A DNA stretch of 64,000 bases, from assembly GCA_015057275.1 (NCBI GenBank), contig SVEO01000009.1, positions 1 through 64,000 of the forward strand. The letters are read 5' to 3'. The notes under the pieces were generated by a model. It was not told the DNA's origin. It searched no databases and was given only the letters and a program-made list of their open reading frames with translations. Of the stretch, positions 47,129 through 58,283 are shown piece by piece. This DNA comes from Lachnospiraceae bacterium (GTDB lineage Bacteria > Bacillota > Clostridia > Lachnospirales > Lachnospiraceae). The position numbers and the translations under genes were made by a program. Position 1 is the first letter of the stretch, and each line of letters opens with the position of its first letter.

Positions 47129-47694
47129 TTTACTTGAGACTTTTTTTTGAATTTTTCAAAATTGGCTTATTTACTTTTGGCGGCGGATTCGCGATGATTC
47201 CGCTTGTAAAAGAAGCAGTCATCGAAAACGGCTGGCTGACCGAATCACAGTTTTACAACTTTATCGGCGTATGTGAATCGACGCCCGGTCCGATTGCTAT
47301 TAACATGGCGACCTATGTCGGCTCAACGCAGGGCGGGCCGTTCGGTAGCATTGTAGCGACACTCGGTGTGGTGATGCCGTCGTTCATCATTATTCTGCTG
47401 ATTGCCGTGGTTTTAAAAAACTTGACAAATAATAAACATTTTAAAGCCTTTCTGCGCGGTGTGAAGCCGGTGGTAATTGCACTGATTCTTTCGACCGGCA
47501 TCATACTTTTATTGAAGGCAGTTGGATTTGCTGGTATCACAAGTTTTCGTCTAGATATCGCATCGATTATTATTTTTACGCTGCTAGTGATGATTACTTT
47601 TGTGGCAAAGAAGTATTTTAAGAAGAAAGTATCATCAATACAACTGATTTTGATTTCGGCGGTGTTGGGAATTGCAGTCTGCTGCATTTTGTAG
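47125..47694 (+). CDS. Chromate transporter (short CHR)
   Basis: FFKIGLFTFGGGFAMIPL; STPGPIAINMATYVG; 4-nt overlap with the upstream partner. Confidence 0.93.
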   Translation: MIYLRLFFEFFKIGLFTFGGGFAMIPLVKEAVIENGWLTESQFYNFIGVCESTPGPIAINMATYVGSTQGGPFGSIVATLGVVMPSFIIILLIAVVLKNLTNNKHFKAFLRGVKPVVIALILSTGIILLLKAVGFAGITSFRLDIASIIIFTLLVMITFVAKKYFKKKVSSIQLILISAVLGIAVCCIL

Positions 47695-47725
47695 AGAGGA
47701 TAGAATAAACGAAAAAATACGATAA

Positions 47726-47758
47726 GAAAACCCACGAGATGGACCCTCGTGGGTTTTC
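47726..47758. terminator. Bidirectional terminator
   Basis: GAAAACCCACGAG-ATGGACC-CTCGTGGGTTTTC. Confidence 0.85.
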
Positions 47759-47799
47759 GATTTGGTTGGACGTATATCTTTTAGAGATAACAGCATCCT

Positions 47800-49161
47800 T
47801 TATTTCTCGATATTTCGAATCGCCTTTCTGAACTGGAAGAAGAACAAAAGCCCTGTAAATGTCACAGCCAACACATCGGCGACCGGTTCTGCGGTGTAAA
47901 CCGCCAGCGTCTTATCGGACATCACATATGGCATGATGTAAATCAGCGGTAACAGCAATACGAATTTACGCATGACAGCCACGATAACCGAAGAGAAAGC
48001 CTTGCCAAGCGATACAAATGTCATTTGACAGGCAATCTGCAAACCGAAAATGCCGAGGCCACCGCAGTAGATGGGAAGCACTTTCTCGGTAAAATCAAGC
48101 AGTGTCGTATCCGGAGTAAAGATGCCGGCAAACGTACGCGGGAACATCTGAATCAGTGACCAAAGTGTCATCGAATAGACTAGACTGCAAATCAGCAGAA
48201 GTTTGAAAATCTTTTTCACGCGCTGTGGATTTTTGGCACCGTAGTTAAAGCTGGTAATCGGCTGTGCGCCCTGTGCAAGTCCCTGTAGCGGAAGCATTGC
48301 AAACTGCATCACGCTCGTAAGAATTGTCATTGCCCCTACTGCCACATCGCCACCGTATTGCAAAAGTGAAGAGTTAAAGCATACCGAAATCACACTTTCG
48401 CTCGACTGCATAATAAACGGCGCAATGCCGAGCGCCACGCAGGGCAGGACAAGCTGCGGACGGATTCGAAGTGTTTCACGTTTCAGCCGTAGCAGCGTCT
48501 TTTTGCCGCAGAGGAAAAGAATTACCCATACACAGGAAATACCTTGCGAAAGAATCGTCGCTAACGCCGCGCCGCGGACACCCATACCGAACCCAAAAAT
48601 AAAAATCGGGTCGAGAATAATGTTGCATATTGCACCAATCATCACGGTAAACATACCTACTTTGGCAAAACCCTGCGCCGTAATGTAAGCGTTCATGCCG
48701 AGCGTCAGTTGCACGAAAATGGTACCAAACGCGTAAATCTGTATATAATCTGCAGCATAATCAATGGTATTTTCGCTCGCGCCAAATGCTAAGAGCAAGT
48801 CCTCATGCCACACAAGCAGAACTACTGTCAATATAAGCGATACAATCGCCTGCAAACTGAAACAACTTCCCATTGTTTTTTCGGCTGATTCTATGTCTCC
48901 CTTGCCCATAAAAATCGATGCCCGCGGGGCCCCACCCGCGCTAATCAGGGCAGCAAATGCTGAAACAAACAGGATAATTGGCATACACACACCGACACCG
49001 GTCAAGGCCAAATCTCCATCGCCAGGCATATGACCGATATAGATGCGGTCGACAATATTATAAAGCATATTAATAAGTTGCGCGGTAATCGTCGGAATCG
49101 CTAGCTTGAACAAAAGCTTACCGACCGGCTCCGTGCCGAGAAATTCATTGTTTTTATTCAT
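47800..49161 (-). CDS. MATE family efflux transporter
   Basis: LFKLAIPTITAQLINMLYNIVDRIYIGHMPGDGDLALTGVG. Confidence 0.94.
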   Translation of the reverse strand: MNKNNEFLGTEPVGKLLFKLAIPTITAQLINMLYNIVDRIYIGHMPGDGDLALTGVGVCMPIILFVSAFAALISAGGAPRASIFMGKGDIESAEKTMGSCFSLQAIVSLILTVVLLVWHEDLLLAFGASENTIDYAADYIQIYAFGTIFVQLTLGMNAYITAQGFAKVGMFTVMIGAICNIILDPIFIFGFGMGVRGAALATILSQGISCVWVILFLCGKKTLLRLKRETLRIRPQLVLPCVALGIAPFIMQSSESVISVCFNSSLLQYGGDVAVGAMTILTSVMQFAMLPLQGLAQGAQPITSFNYGAKNPQRVKKIFKLLLICSLVYSMTLWSLIQMFPRTFAGIFTPDTTLLDFTEKVLPIYCGGLGIFGLQIACQMTFVSLGKAFSSVIVAVMRKFVLLLPLIYIMPYVMSDKTLAVYTAEPVADVLAVTFTGLLFFFQFRKAIRNIEK

Positions 49162-49166
49162 AGAAA

Positions 49167-49232
49167 TCCTCCATTCCGAAGCGTTCTACGCTGAGAAATC
49201 GCTCAAAGAAACTCGCGTATGCGATTTCTCAC
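49167..49232 (-). repeat. Dispersed structured leader repeat, copy 5 (3' half)
   Basis: Reverse complement GAGAAATCGCATACGCGAGTTTCTTTGAGCGATTTCTCAGCGTAGAACGCTTCGGAATGGAGGA precedes the ATG at 49161. Confidence 0.85.
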
Positions 49233-49407
49233 ACCAAATGCCTCTCGATATTCATTGCTTTTATCATATCATCCGCTTATTAAAAATCAATGTTATTTAT
49301 AAAAAATTAAGAAAAAGGTTATACTTCTTTTCTTGATTTCACTTTGGACGCATTTTAAAATTTTAGAAAATCCAAAGAAAAAATACATAGATAAACTGGA
49401 GGAAGAC

Positions 49408-49467
49408 ATGCGAAAGCGATGGTTTTATAAAATAATGCCTTACCGGATTGCAAATGCAACTTATTAA
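49408..49467 (+). other. Possible small ORF (MRKRWFYKIMPYRIANATY)
   Basis: ATG 6 nt after GGAGG; 19 codons; no homology assessed. Confidence 0.3.
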
Positions 49468-49533
49468 CCCGACTTTTCCGGGATGTCCTGCGTCTCATCG
49501 CGTCGATTTTGTAAAATTTACTTGCAATACCAC

Positions 49534-49562
49534 TTGCACCGGAAGTCGCAAAATGCTATACT
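49534..49562 (+). promoter_or_regulatory. Putative sigma-A promoter for the DUF1846 gene
   Basis: TTGCAC-N17-TATACT. Confidence 0.5.
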
Positions 49563-49617
49563 AAACAAGTTGTTAGATACTATTGTGCAGTATGGGAAGA
49601 CACGAGGCAAAAAGAGT

Positions 49618-51093
49618 ATGAAAATAGGATTTGATAATGAAAAATATATAAATATGCAGTCCGAGTACATTCGCAAGCGAATCGATAAATTTGGCGATAA
49701 GCTGTATTTGGAGTTTGGCGGCAAGCTTTTTGACGACTATCATGCGTCACGTGTATTGCCGGGCTTTGCACCGGACAGTAAGCTGAAGATGCTGTTGCAG
49801 CTCGCAGACCATGCGGAGGTCGTGATTGTCATCGGTGCCGATGCGATTGAGCGCAACAAAAAGCGCGAGGACCTTGGTATCACATATGATAAGGATGTTC
49901 TGCGTCTGATTGAAGAGTACCGTAGTTGCGGCCTGTATGTGGGCAGCGTTGTTGTGACGATGTTCTCCGGCCAGCCGGCGGCGATTGCATTTAAGGAGAA
50001 GCTTGAGCGCAAGGGCATCAAGGTATACCGCCATTATTCGATTGAAGGTTATCCGACCAACGTATCGCATATTGTCAGCGATGAAGGTTTTGGTAAGAAT
50101 GATTATATTGAAACCACCCGTCCGCTGGTGGTGATTACTGCGCCGGGTCCGGGCAGCGGCAAGATGGCGACCTGCTTATCGCAGCTTTATCATGAGAACA
50201 AGCGTGGCATCAAGGCCGGCTACGCCAAGTTTGAGACATTTCCGATTTGGAATATTCCGCTCAAGCATCCGGTAAACTTGGCTTACGAGGCGGCTACGGC
50301 CGACCTAAACGATATCAATATGATTGACCCGTTCCATCTGGAAGCGTACGGTGAGACGACGGTCAATTACAACCGTGATATCGAAATTTTCCCGGTGCTC
50401 AATGCAGTTTTTGAAAAGATTTACGGCGAGAATCCGTATAAATCTCCAACCGACATGGGCGTTAACATGGTGGGGAACTGTATTATTGATGATGCGATTG
50501 TTTCGGAAGCATCCCTTATGGAAATTATCCGCAGATATTATAAGTATCTGCGTGCGATGGCTTACGGCGATGATGTAACAAATGAGATTTATAAGATTGA
50601 GCTTTTAATGAAGCAGGCAAAGATTACGACTGACGACCGAAAGGTTACGGTGGCAGCCAAGAAGCGTGCGGAACTGCTTAGGGTGCCGACAGCGGCGATT
50701 GAGCTGGAGGATGGTACGATTATTACCTCAAAGACGTCCGAACTTCTCGGTGCTTCGGCTGCGCTCATTTTAAATAGTTTAAAATATCTCGGCGGCATCG
50801 CGGATGATGTACACCTGATTGCGCCAAAGGCCTTTGAGCCGATTCAGGCGTTAAAGACAGAGTACCTCGGAAGTCAGAATCCGCGTCTGCATTCAGACGA
50901 AGTGTTGATTGCGCTGGCGCTCTCCGCACTTGATGATCCGAACGCACGCAAAGCGATGGAACAGTTGCCGAAGCTCTCCGGTTGTCAGGTGCACACCTCT
51001 GATTTGCTCTCGGATGTTGACATTAAGACATTCAAGCGCTTGAATGTTGATCTGACAAGTGAGCCGGTTATCACAAAGCAGAAAATAAAATAA
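49618..51093 (+). CDS. DUF1846 domain-containing protein
   Basis: KIGFDNEKYINMQSEYIRKRIDKFGDKLYLEFGGKLFDDYHASRVLPGFAPDSK. Confidence 0.93.
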   Translation: MKIGFDNEKYINMQSEYIRKRIDKFGDKLYLEFGGKLFDDYHASRVLPGFAPDSKLKMLLQLADHAEVVIVIGADAIERNKKREDLGITYDKDVLRLIEEYRSCGLYVGSVVVTMFSGQPAAIAFKEKLERKGIKVYRHYSIEGYPTNVSHIVSDEGFGKNDYIETTRPLVVITAPGPGSGKMATCLSQLYHENKRGIKAGYAKFETFPIWNIPLKHPVNLAYEAATADLNDINMIDPFHLEAYGETTVNYNRDIEIFPVLNAVFEKIYGENPYKSPTDMGVNMVGNCIIDDAIVSEASLMEIIRRYYKYLRAMAYGDDVTNEIYKIELLMKQAKITTDDRKVTVAAKKRAELLRVPTAAIELEDGTIITSKTSELLGASAALILNSLKYLGGIADDVHLIAPKAFEPIQALKTEYLGSQNPRLHSDEVLIALALSALDDPNARKAMEQLPKLSGCQVHTSDLLSDVDIKTFKRLNVDLTSEPVITKQKIK

Positions 51094-51106
51094 AAAATAA
51101 CATAGC

Positions 51107-51133
51107 TGTGGCGCGAGCTTCGTGCCGCAGCCT
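51107..51133 (+). terminator. Probable terminator hairpin
   Basis: GCTGTGGCGCGAG...CTTCGTGCCGCAGC stem followed by T-rich tract. Confidence 0.6.
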
Positions 51134-51304
51134 TTCTATATTTTTGCCCGGAATTTTGGCTGGTTTATAAAACCTTTAGAATTGTGACGTTTTTTTCACA
51201 ATATCTTGCTTGATTTTACACAGATTCGTAGTTTATAATAAAGCGCAGAGTGAATAAGTAAATGAAAACATAACCATAATGATGGGTAGAGGAAAGGATA
51301 TTCT

Positions 51305-53182
51305 ATGGATGAAAGAAGAAATATGAATAACGGCGGAGACGGCGGGCGCAAACCGAACCCGAAGCAAAAGCAGACGATTATAATTCTTGTGGTGGCAGGT
51401 GTTCTGGCATTTCTCGGTATGATGATGATGAACAGCTTTTATCAGAGTGCGACCACGCAGGAAATAACATATGATACATTTATTGACTGGCTGGAAAATG
51501 ATGAGATTTCCAAAGTCACCATCAACGAAAGCAGACTGGAGATTGAACGTAAAGATGCCCAAAATGCTCTAATTAAAATGAAGTATTGGACCACGCAGAT
51601 TTATGACCTTGATTTGCAGGAAGAATTGCAGGATGCGGATGTGCAATATGTCGGTAAGATTACATCTTCTATTTGGCCGTCGATTCTTACTTACCTGCTG
51701 ATTTTCGGTTTGTTCTATTTGGTGATGGGACTGTTTATGCGCAGGATGGGCGGTGCCGGCGGTGTGATGGGTGTCGGTAAATCAACGGCCAGAATGCATG
51801 TGGAAAAGGAAACCGGCATAACATTTGCAGATGTTGCGGGGCAGGACGAGGCGAAAGAATCATTAAGAGAAATTGTTGATTTCCTGCACAATCCGGGCAA
51901 GTATGTGGCGATTGGTGCGAAGCTGCCGAAGGGTGCGCTTTTAGTCGGACCTCCGGGTACCGGCAAGACATTGCTTGCAAAGGCGGTCGCAGGAGAGGCA
52001 AAGGTACCGTTCTTCTCTCTATCCGGTTCGGATTTTGTAGAGATGTTCGTCGGTGTCGGCGCATCGCGTGTGCGTGATTTGTTTAAGCAGGCACAGCAGA
52101 ATGCACCGTGTATTATTTTTATTGATGAGATTGACGCAATCGGTAAGAGCCGTGATTCCCATTACGGCAACGATGAGCGTGAGCAGACGTTAAACCAGCT
52201 GCTCTCCGAAATGGATGGGTTCGATACATCCAAGGGGTTGCTGATTTTGGCCGCAACCAACCGTCCGGAGGTGCTCGATCAGGCGCTCTTACGTCCGGGA
52301 CGATTCGACCGCAGAATTATCGTGGACAAACCGGATTTAAAGGGGAGAGCGGATGTACTTCGCGTGCACAGCCGCAAGGTAAATTTGGACGACACCGTTG
52401 ATTTGGATGCGATTGCCCTGGCAACGTCGGGTGCGGTCGGTTCCGATTTGGCAAATATGATTAATGAAGCCGCGATTATGGCGGTAAAAGCCGGCAGACG
52501 TGCAATTTCACAGGCGGACTTATTCGAAGCTGTGGAAGTTGTTATTGCCGGTAAAGAAAAGAAAGACCGCATTTTGAATCCGGAAGAAAAGCGTATTGTT
52601 GCCTACCATGAAATCGGACATGCGCTCGTGGCAGCACTGCAGAAGGATTCCGAGCCGGTGCAGAAGATTACTATCGTACCGCGTACAATGGGTTCGCTCG
52701 GTTATGTGATGCAGGTACCGGAAGAAGAAAAGTACCTGATGACAAAGAGTGAGCTGGAGGCAGAACTGATAACATTGTTAGCGGGTCGCGGTGCGGAAGA
52801 ACTTGTATTCTCCAACGTGACGACCGGCGCTTCCAACGACATGGAAAAGGCCACGCACATCGCTAAGACGATGATTGCCCGTTACGGCATGTCAGACAAA
52901 TTCGGATTGATGAGCTTAGAAGTGATTGAAAATCCGTATTTGGAAGGGAAATCTTCGTTGAATTGCAGTGAATCAATGGCGGCAGAGATTGACAGCGAAG
53001 TGCGTGAGATGTTAAAGTGTTCGTATGAGAAAGCGAAGGCGCTTTTACAGGAAAACCGCAAAGCACTCGATGAGCTGGCAGCATTCTTGATTGAAAAAGA
53101 GACAATTACTGGCAAAGAGTTTATGGAAATTTTGAAGAATGTTGACGCGAAGGATGCAGCGACAACAGAAAATGCAGAGTAA
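51305..53182 (+). CDS. ftsH: ATP-dependent zinc metalloprotease FtsH
   Basis: [21 protein letters not shown] region; [11 protein letters not shown] zinc site. Confidence 0.96.
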   Translation: MDERRNMNNGGDGGRKPNPKQKQTIIILVVAGVLAFLGMMMMNSFYQSATTQEITYDTFIDWLENDEISKVTINESRLEIERKDAQNALIKMKYWTTQIYDLDLQEELQDADVQYVGKITSSIWPSILTYLLIFGLFYLVMGLFMRRMGGAGGVMGVGKSTARMHVEKETGITFADVAGQDEAKESLREIVDFLHNPGKYVAIGAKLPKGALLVGPPGTGKTLLAKAVAGEAKVPFFSLSGSDFVEMFVGVGASRVRDLFKQAQQNAPCIIFIDEIDAIGKSRDSHYGNDEREQTLNQLLSEMDGFDTSKGLLILAATNRPEVLDQALLRPGRFDRRIIVDKPDLKGRADVLRVHSRKVNLDDTVDLDAIALATSGAVGSDLANMINEAAIMAVKAGRRAISQADLFEAVEVVIAGKEKKDRILNPEEKRIVAYHEIGHALVAALQKDSEPVQKITIVPRTMGSLGYVMQVPEEEKYLMTKSELEAELITLLAGRGAEELVFSNVTTGASNDMEKATHIAKTMIARYGMSDKFGLMSLEVIENPYLEGKSSLNCSESMAAEIDSEVREMLKCSYEKAKALLQENRKALDELAAFLIEKETITGKEFMEILKNVDAKDAATTENAE

Positions 53183-53187
53183 AAAAG

Positions 53188-53211
53188 CGGGGTTGTGTGA
53201 ATACAGCCCCG
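53188..53211 (+). terminator. Rho-independent terminator
   Basis: CGGGGTTGT...ACAGCCCCG followed by ATTTTT. Confidence 0.75.
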
Positions 53212-53230
53212 ATTTTTATACAGAGGTTTA

Positions 53231-53389
53231 GTGTAAAAAATCACACTGATGTGTTGATTTTTTACAATCGAGCAAGGCTCGATGTGGCTTTCTTGTGCTG
53301 AGCGTCACAAAGAAGCCCTGATGCTACAAAGAAATCGCATTCGCGAATTTCTTTGGGCGTTCCTCAGCGTAAACGCTTCGGAATGGAGT
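53231..53389 (+). repeat. Dispersed structured leader repeat, copy 2 (full length, diverged middle hairpin)
   Basis: Shares AATCACACTGATGTG, GATGCTACAAAGAAATCGCATTCGCGAATTTCTTT and TTCCTCAGCGTAAACGCTTCGGAATGGAG with copy 1; ends 5' of the uvrC ATG. Confidence 0.9.
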
Positions 53390-53394
53390 TTTAT

Positions 53395-55290
53395 ATGTTT
53401 GACTTACAGGAAGAATTAAAGAAATTACCGCACGCGCCGGGCGTGTACTTGATGCATGGCGAGCAGGACGAGGTCATTTACGTCGGCAAGGCTATCAGTC
53501 TGCGCAACCGCGTGCGCCAGTATTTCCGCGAGAGCACGGTGAAAACGGCGAAGATTCAGAAAATGGTGTCGCATGTCACGCGATTCGAATACATCGTTAC
53601 CGATTCGGAGCTTGAGGCACTGATTTTGGAGTGCAATCTGATTAAGGAATACGACCCGAAATACAACACAATGTTAAAGGATGACAAGAGTTATCCGTTT
53701 ATTCGCGTGACTGTGCAGGAGGCGTACCCGCGGATTCTGTTTGCCAGACGTCGGGCGAAGGACAAAAGCAAGTATTTCGGACCATTCACGAGCGCCGGAG
53801 CAGTAAAAGAAACGATTGACATATTGCAGAAATTATACAAAACCAGAACTTGCAACCGCAATCTGCCGAAAGATATTGCCAAGGACCGGCCATGCCTCAA
53901 TTACCAGATGAAGCTTTGCGATGCACCGTGCCAAGGCTACCTATCGCCGGAGGAATATCAGGCGAATGTCAAAAAGGCACTGGACTTTTTGGAAGGTAAT
54001 GACAAAACGTTAATTAAGGATTTAGAGCAGAAAATGAAGGATGCTGCGGAGGAACTGGAGTTTGAAAAGGCGATGGAATACCGTGACATGCTTACGAGCG
54101 TCAAGGCGATTCATCAGAAACAGAAAATTACCGGTGAGGATACGTCTGAGCGCGATATCGTAGGTTTTGCCAGAAATGAGCAGGAGGCGGTCGTGCAGAT
54201 TTTCTTCATTCGCGCCGGTAAAATGATTGGACGCGAGCATTTTTATCTGCATGTGCCGGAGGATGAGGAAGATACACAGATGGTGGCGAGCTTTTTAAAG
54301 CAGTATTACGGCGGCACGCCGTTCATTCCGCGCGAGCTTCATCTGCCGGTGTCGCTTGACGCGCAGGATGAGAAAGAAATCGAAGGCTGGCTGACGGCCC
54401 TGCGCGGTGGCCGCGTGCGCCTGGTCTACCCGCAGAAGGGGCAGAAGGAGCGCTTCGTGGAGCTGGCCGGCAAAAATGCAGCTATGATCCTTGAGAAGGA
54501 CCGCGAAAAAATCAAGCGCGAAGAAGCAAGAACCAAAGGTGCGGTGCGTCAGATTGAGGATGCTCTCGGACTTGTGGGAATAAAGCGCATGGAAGCATAT
54601 GATATTTCGCATTTGGGAGGCTGCCAATCGGTCGGCTCGATGGTTGTGTACGAGGATGGGAAACCACGCAAACATGATTACCGCAAATTCCGCTTGCAGA
54701 TGGTGCAGGGACCGGATGATTATGCAGCAATGAAAGAAGTGTTGATGCGTCGTTTTACGCATGGGTTAGCGGAGCAGAAAAAGCTGGCTGACGAGGACGA
54801 AAAGACCCTTGGACGGTTCATCCGTTTTCCGGATTTGATTTGTATGGATGGCGGCAAAGGGCAGGTCAATATTGCTCTGGAAGTGTTAAATGAATTGAAA
54901 CTAAACATTCCGGTTTGCGGTATGGTAAAGGATGACCACCATCGCACACGCGGCATTTATTTCAATAATGAAGAGATTCCAATTGATTCGCATTCTGAAG
55001 GCTTTGCGCTGATTACCCGCATTCAGGACGAGGCGCACCGCTTTGCCATTACCTTCCATCGCGAGCTGCGCGGCAAAAATCAGGTGCATTCGGTGCTGGA
55101 CGATATCAAGGGCATCGGTCCGGCGCGCAGAAAAGCGTTGATGCGTCATTTCGAGAGCCTCGAGGCGATTCGGGCAGCGAGCATCCCACAGCTTGTCGAA
55201 GTTGACACGATGACCGAAGCGACGGCAAAGCAGGTATATCAATTCTTTCATCGGGGGACGGAAGAAACATTAGACAAACAAGAAAGTTGA
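53395..55290 (+). CDS. uvrC: Excinuclease ABC subunit C
   Basis: [40 protein letters not shown] domain; UvrB-binding and HhH regions; start set after repeat copy 2. Confidence 0.96.
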   Translation: MFDLQEELKKLPHAPGVYLMHGEQDEVIYVGKAISLRNRVRQYFRESTVKTAKIQKMVSHVTRFEYIVTDSELEALILECNLIKEYDPKYNTMLKDDKSYPFIRVTVQEAYPRILFARRRAKDKSKYFGPFTSAGAVKETIDILQKLYKTRTCNRNLPKDIAKDRPCLNYQMKLCDAPCQGYLSPEEYQANVKKALDFLEGNDKTLIKDLEQKMKDAAEELEFEKAMEYRDMLTSVKAIHQKQKITGEDTSERDIVGFARNEQEAVVQIFFIRAGKMIGREHFYLHVPEDEEDTQMVASFLKQYYGGTPFIPRELHLPVSLDAQDEKEIEGWLTALRGGRVRLVYPQKGQKERFVELAGKNAAMILEKDREKIKREEARTKGAVRQIEDALGLVGIKRMEAYDISHLGGCQSVGSMVVYEDGKPRKHDYRKFRLQMVQGPDDYAAMKEVLMRRFTHGLAEQKKLADEDEKTLGRFIRFPDLICMDGGKGQVNIALEVLNELKLNIPVCGMVKDDHHRTRGIYFNNEEIPIDSHSEGFALITRIQDEAHRFAITFHRELRGKNQVHSVLDDIKGIGPARRKALMRHFESLEAIRAASIPQLVEVDTMTEATAKQVYQFFHRGTEETLDKQES

Positions 55291-55334
55291 TGATACAATA
55301 AATCCATAGATGTAGAAATGGGAGGGACACGTAC

Positions 55335-56288
55335 GTGGCAGAAAAAATAAAACTCCAAAAATTCGTTGATAATTATGAACTGAAAAATTTGACACCGGAA
55401 GTGGATTTTTCACAAGTGAAAGTCCATCTGCCGGAATTGAACCGCCCGGCACTGCAGCTGGCGGGATATTTTGATAATTTTGATAAGGAACGCATTCAGA
55501 TGGTTGGTTATGTGGAATACACCTATCTGGAGAGTCTTTCCGATGAACGTAAGAAATTCATTTACGAAAAATTGATGGCTTGCGGTATTCCGTGCCTGAT
55601 ATATTGTAAAAATCTTGTGCCGGATGACATTTTGCTGGAGACTGCCATCAAATATCAAGTGCCAGTTTTCTCAACCGACAAAAAGACGAGCGCATTCTAT
55701 GCAGAAGCAGTGCGATGGATGAAGGTGCAGCTTGCGCCGACGATTAGTATCCACGGCGTACTTGTTGACGTTTACGGCGAAGGTGTGCTGATTATGGGCG
55801 AGAGCGGCATCGGTAAAAGTGAGGCTGCCCTCGAATTAATTCGCCGCGGACATCGTTTGGTTACCGACGACGTAGTTGAAATCAAGAAGGTTAGTGATGA
55901 GACATTAATCGGTCAGGCACCTGACATCACGAGACATTTTATTGAGCTGCGAGGCATTGGCATCATTGACGTAAAGACGGTATTCGGTGTGGAATGTGTA
56001 AAAAATACGCAGCAGATTGATATGGTTATCAAGTTAGAAGAGTGGAACCGTAACAAAGAATACGACCGCCTCGGTCTGACGGAGGAGTACACCGAATTTC
56101 TTGGCAACAAAGTTGTCTGCCATTCAATCCCGATTCGCCCGGGTCGTAACCTGGCGGTTATCGTTGAGACGGCAGCCGTAAACCACAGACAAAAGAAAAT
56201 GGGCTATAATGCAGCCGTAGAGCTGTATAACCGTGTACAGCGCAACCTGATTAAGAAAATTGAAGGCGGCGAGGAGGATGACGAATAG
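55335..56288 (+). CDS. hprK: HPr kinase/phosphorylase
   Basis: GVLIMGESGIGKSEAALELIRRGHRLVTDD. Confidence 0.96.
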   Translation: MAEKIKLQKFVDNYELKNLTPEVDFSQVKVHLPELNRPALQLAGYFDNFDKERIQMVGYVEYTYLESLSDERKKFIYEKLMACGIPCLIYCKNLVPDDILLETAIKYQVPVFSTDKKTSAFYAEAVRWMKVQLAPTISIHGVLVDVYGEGVLIMGESGIGKSEAALELIRRGHRLVTDDVVEIKKVSDETLIGQAPDITRHFIELRGIGIIDVKTVFGVECVKNTQQIDMVIKLEEWNRNKEYDRLGLTEEYTEFLGNKVVCHSIPIRPGRNLAVIVETAAVNHRQKKMGYNAAVELYNRVQRNLIKKIEGGEEDDE

Positions 56289-57226
56289 TGATTTGTTTCG
56301 GAGTTGACGTCGGCGGCACATCGATAAAGATGGGAGCCTTTGAGTGCGGCGGAAATTTATTGAACAAATGGGAAATTCCGACAAGAAAAGAAGACCATGG
56401 CGCATATATATTAGATGACATATGTGAGGCAATGGAGGATTATATCAGCAAGCACGACATTGCAGCTACGGATGTATACGGTATCGGCATAGGTGTGCCC
56501 GGACCGGTAACAAGTGAAGGTGTGGTGCTTTCGTGTGTGAACCTCGGCTGGGGAGAACGTCCGGTAGCAAAGCAATTGTCGAAAAAGTTTCATGGCATTC
56601 CGGTGTATGTCGGTAATGATGCAAACGTGGCAGCGCTCGGCGAGCAGAAGTGCGGCAGTGCGAAAGGCTACGAGGATATGGTCATGGTGACGCTTGGAAC
56701 CGGCGTGGGCGGTGGTGTGATTCTTGGTGGAAAGATTATTACCGGATGCCTTGGCGCGGCAGGTGAAATTGGTCACATGCCGGTGCTGACTGACAACACA
56801 GAGAAGTGTTCCTGCGGCAAGACCGATTGCCTGGAGCTGGCAGCTTCGGCGACCGGCATTGTGCGTGAAGCGAAAAAGATGATTGCAAAGAAGCAGTGCG
56901 GGACGAAGCTATCCACGATGGAATATTTTTCAGCTAAGACAGTGCTTGATCTGGCGCAGGAAGGCGACGAGGGTGCCATTTACGTAGTAAACCGCGTAGC
57001 AGATATTTTGGCGACTGCGTTGGCATGCATTGCCTCGGTTCTGAATCCGCAGGCGTTTGTCATTGGCGGCGGTGTGAGCAAGGCTGGACAGTGGTTCTTG
57101 GATTTGGTAAAAGAAGCATATCAAAAAAAAGCATTTACTCCACTGCGTGATGCGGAAATTCTATTAGCATTGCTCGGCAATGACGCGGGCATTTACGGCG
57201 CAGCAGAAATGTGCAATCGTTTTTGA
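56288..57226 (+). CDS. ROK family protein (glucokinase-like)
   Basis: GVDVGGTSIKMGAF; GAAGEIGHMPVL...CSCGKTDCLE. Confidence 0.94.
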   Translation: MICFGVDVGGTSIKMGAFECGGNLLNKWEIPTRKEDHGAYILDDICEAMEDYISKHDIAATDVYGIGIGVPGPVTSEGVVLSCVNLGWGERPVAKQLSKKFHGIPVYVGNDANVAALGEQKCGSAKGYEDMVMVTLGTGVGGGVILGGKIITGCLGAAGEIGHMPVLTDNTEKCSCGKTDCLELAASATGIVREAKKMIAKKQCGTKLSTMEYFSAKTVLDLAQEGDEGAIYVVNRVADILATALACIASVLNPQAFVIGGGVSKAGQWFLDLVKEAYQKKAFTPLRDAEILLALLGNDAGIYGAAEMCNRF

Positions 57227-57274
57227 TGCACACATTATTTATTTAGAAAGGATACCGAAAACGGTAAGAGTAAA

Positions 57275-58198
57275 ATGGACATACACATAGAACAAGATTT
57301 TTCGGACTTATTAAAAGACATTGTCGGTGAGGAAAATGTTAAATTATCGGAGGAGATGAAGAAGCACATTACGTTTCGCGTGGGTGGGCCGGCAGATTAT
57401 TTTGTTGTGCCGCACTGCGCGGATGAAGTGGCGGCGGTATTCTGCCTGTGCAAGGAGAAGGAGATTCCGATATACATTTTAGGAAATGGCAGCAACCTAC
57501 TGATTCCGGAGGAAGGTGTGCGCGGCGTTGTTGTAAAAATCGCGGAAAATATGAATGCGTATTCGGTGGATGCCGAGACGAACACGATTACGGCCGAAGC
57601 AGGAGTGAAGTTGTCAAAATGCGCATCCGTGGCTTGCGAAGCTGGACTTAGCGGGCTTGAATTTGCGGCGGGGATTCCGGGAACCATCGGTGGCGGTGTA
57701 ACGATGAATGCCGGTGCATACGGTGGTGAACTTTCTGATTGCATCGTTTGGGCGAAGGTGCTCAACGAGGATGGTGATGCGCTGACTCTGACAAAAAAGA
57801 AGCTGGAACTTGGCTATCGCGAGAGTATTATCGCGAAGAAAAACTATGTGGTACTCGAAGCCGCATTCCAGTTGGAGAATGGTGATAAAGACGAAATCCG
57901 CGCCAAGATGCAGGATTTCAACCGTCGCAGACGCGAAAAACAGCCGCTTGAATATCCGAGTGCGGGCAGCACATTTAAGCGCCCGACCGGACATTTTGCG
58001 GGACAGTTAATCGAAGAGGCCGGCATGAAGGGATACACCATCGGCGGCGCAATGGTTTCAGAAAAGCACGCAGGCTTTGTAATCAATAAAGGCGACGCTA
58101 CGGCGGCGGACATCAGCAATCTGATTGCGGTGGTGCAGCAGCGCGTGCGAGAAAATTCCGGCGTTGATTTGGAACCGGAAGTTAAGTGTTGGAAATAA
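57275..58198 (+). CDS. murB: UDP-N-acetylenolpyruvoylglucosamine reductase
   Basis: TFRVGGPADYFVVP; LGNGSNLLI; EFAAGIPGTIGGGVTMNAGAYGGE. Confidence 0.96.
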   Translation: MDIHIEQDFSDLLKDIVGEENVKLSEEMKKHITFRVGGPADYFVVPHCADEVAAVFCLCKEKEIPIYILGNGSNLLIPEEGVRGVVVKIAENMNAYSVDAETNTITAEAGVKLSKCASVACEAGLSGLEFAAGIPGTIGGGVTMNAGAYGGELSDCIVWAKVLNEDGDALTLTKKKLELGYRESIIAKKNYVVLEAAFQLENGDKDEIRAKMQDFNRRRREKQPLEYPSAGSTFKRPTGHFAGQLIEEAGMKGYTIGGAMVSEKHAGFVINKGDATAADISNLIAVVQQRVRENSGVDLEPEVKCWK

Positions 58199-58232
58199 GA
58201 GTCAAAAGCGCACGTTGTGTTTTTAACTCAGG

Positions 58233-58254
58233 AAGTTGCGGCAAGCCGCAACTT
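58233..58254 (+). other. Intercistronic hairpin between murB and rapZ
   Basis: AAGTTGCGG-CAAG-CCGCAACTT, no T-run. Confidence 0.5.
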
Positions 58255-58283
58255 TCGCCATGTATAGAAATAAGGGTGACATT

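Noticed and set aside
46562-47694. Tandem chromate transporter genes as a recent duplication of interest
   Set aside because: Paired short CHR proteins are a normal functional arrangement.
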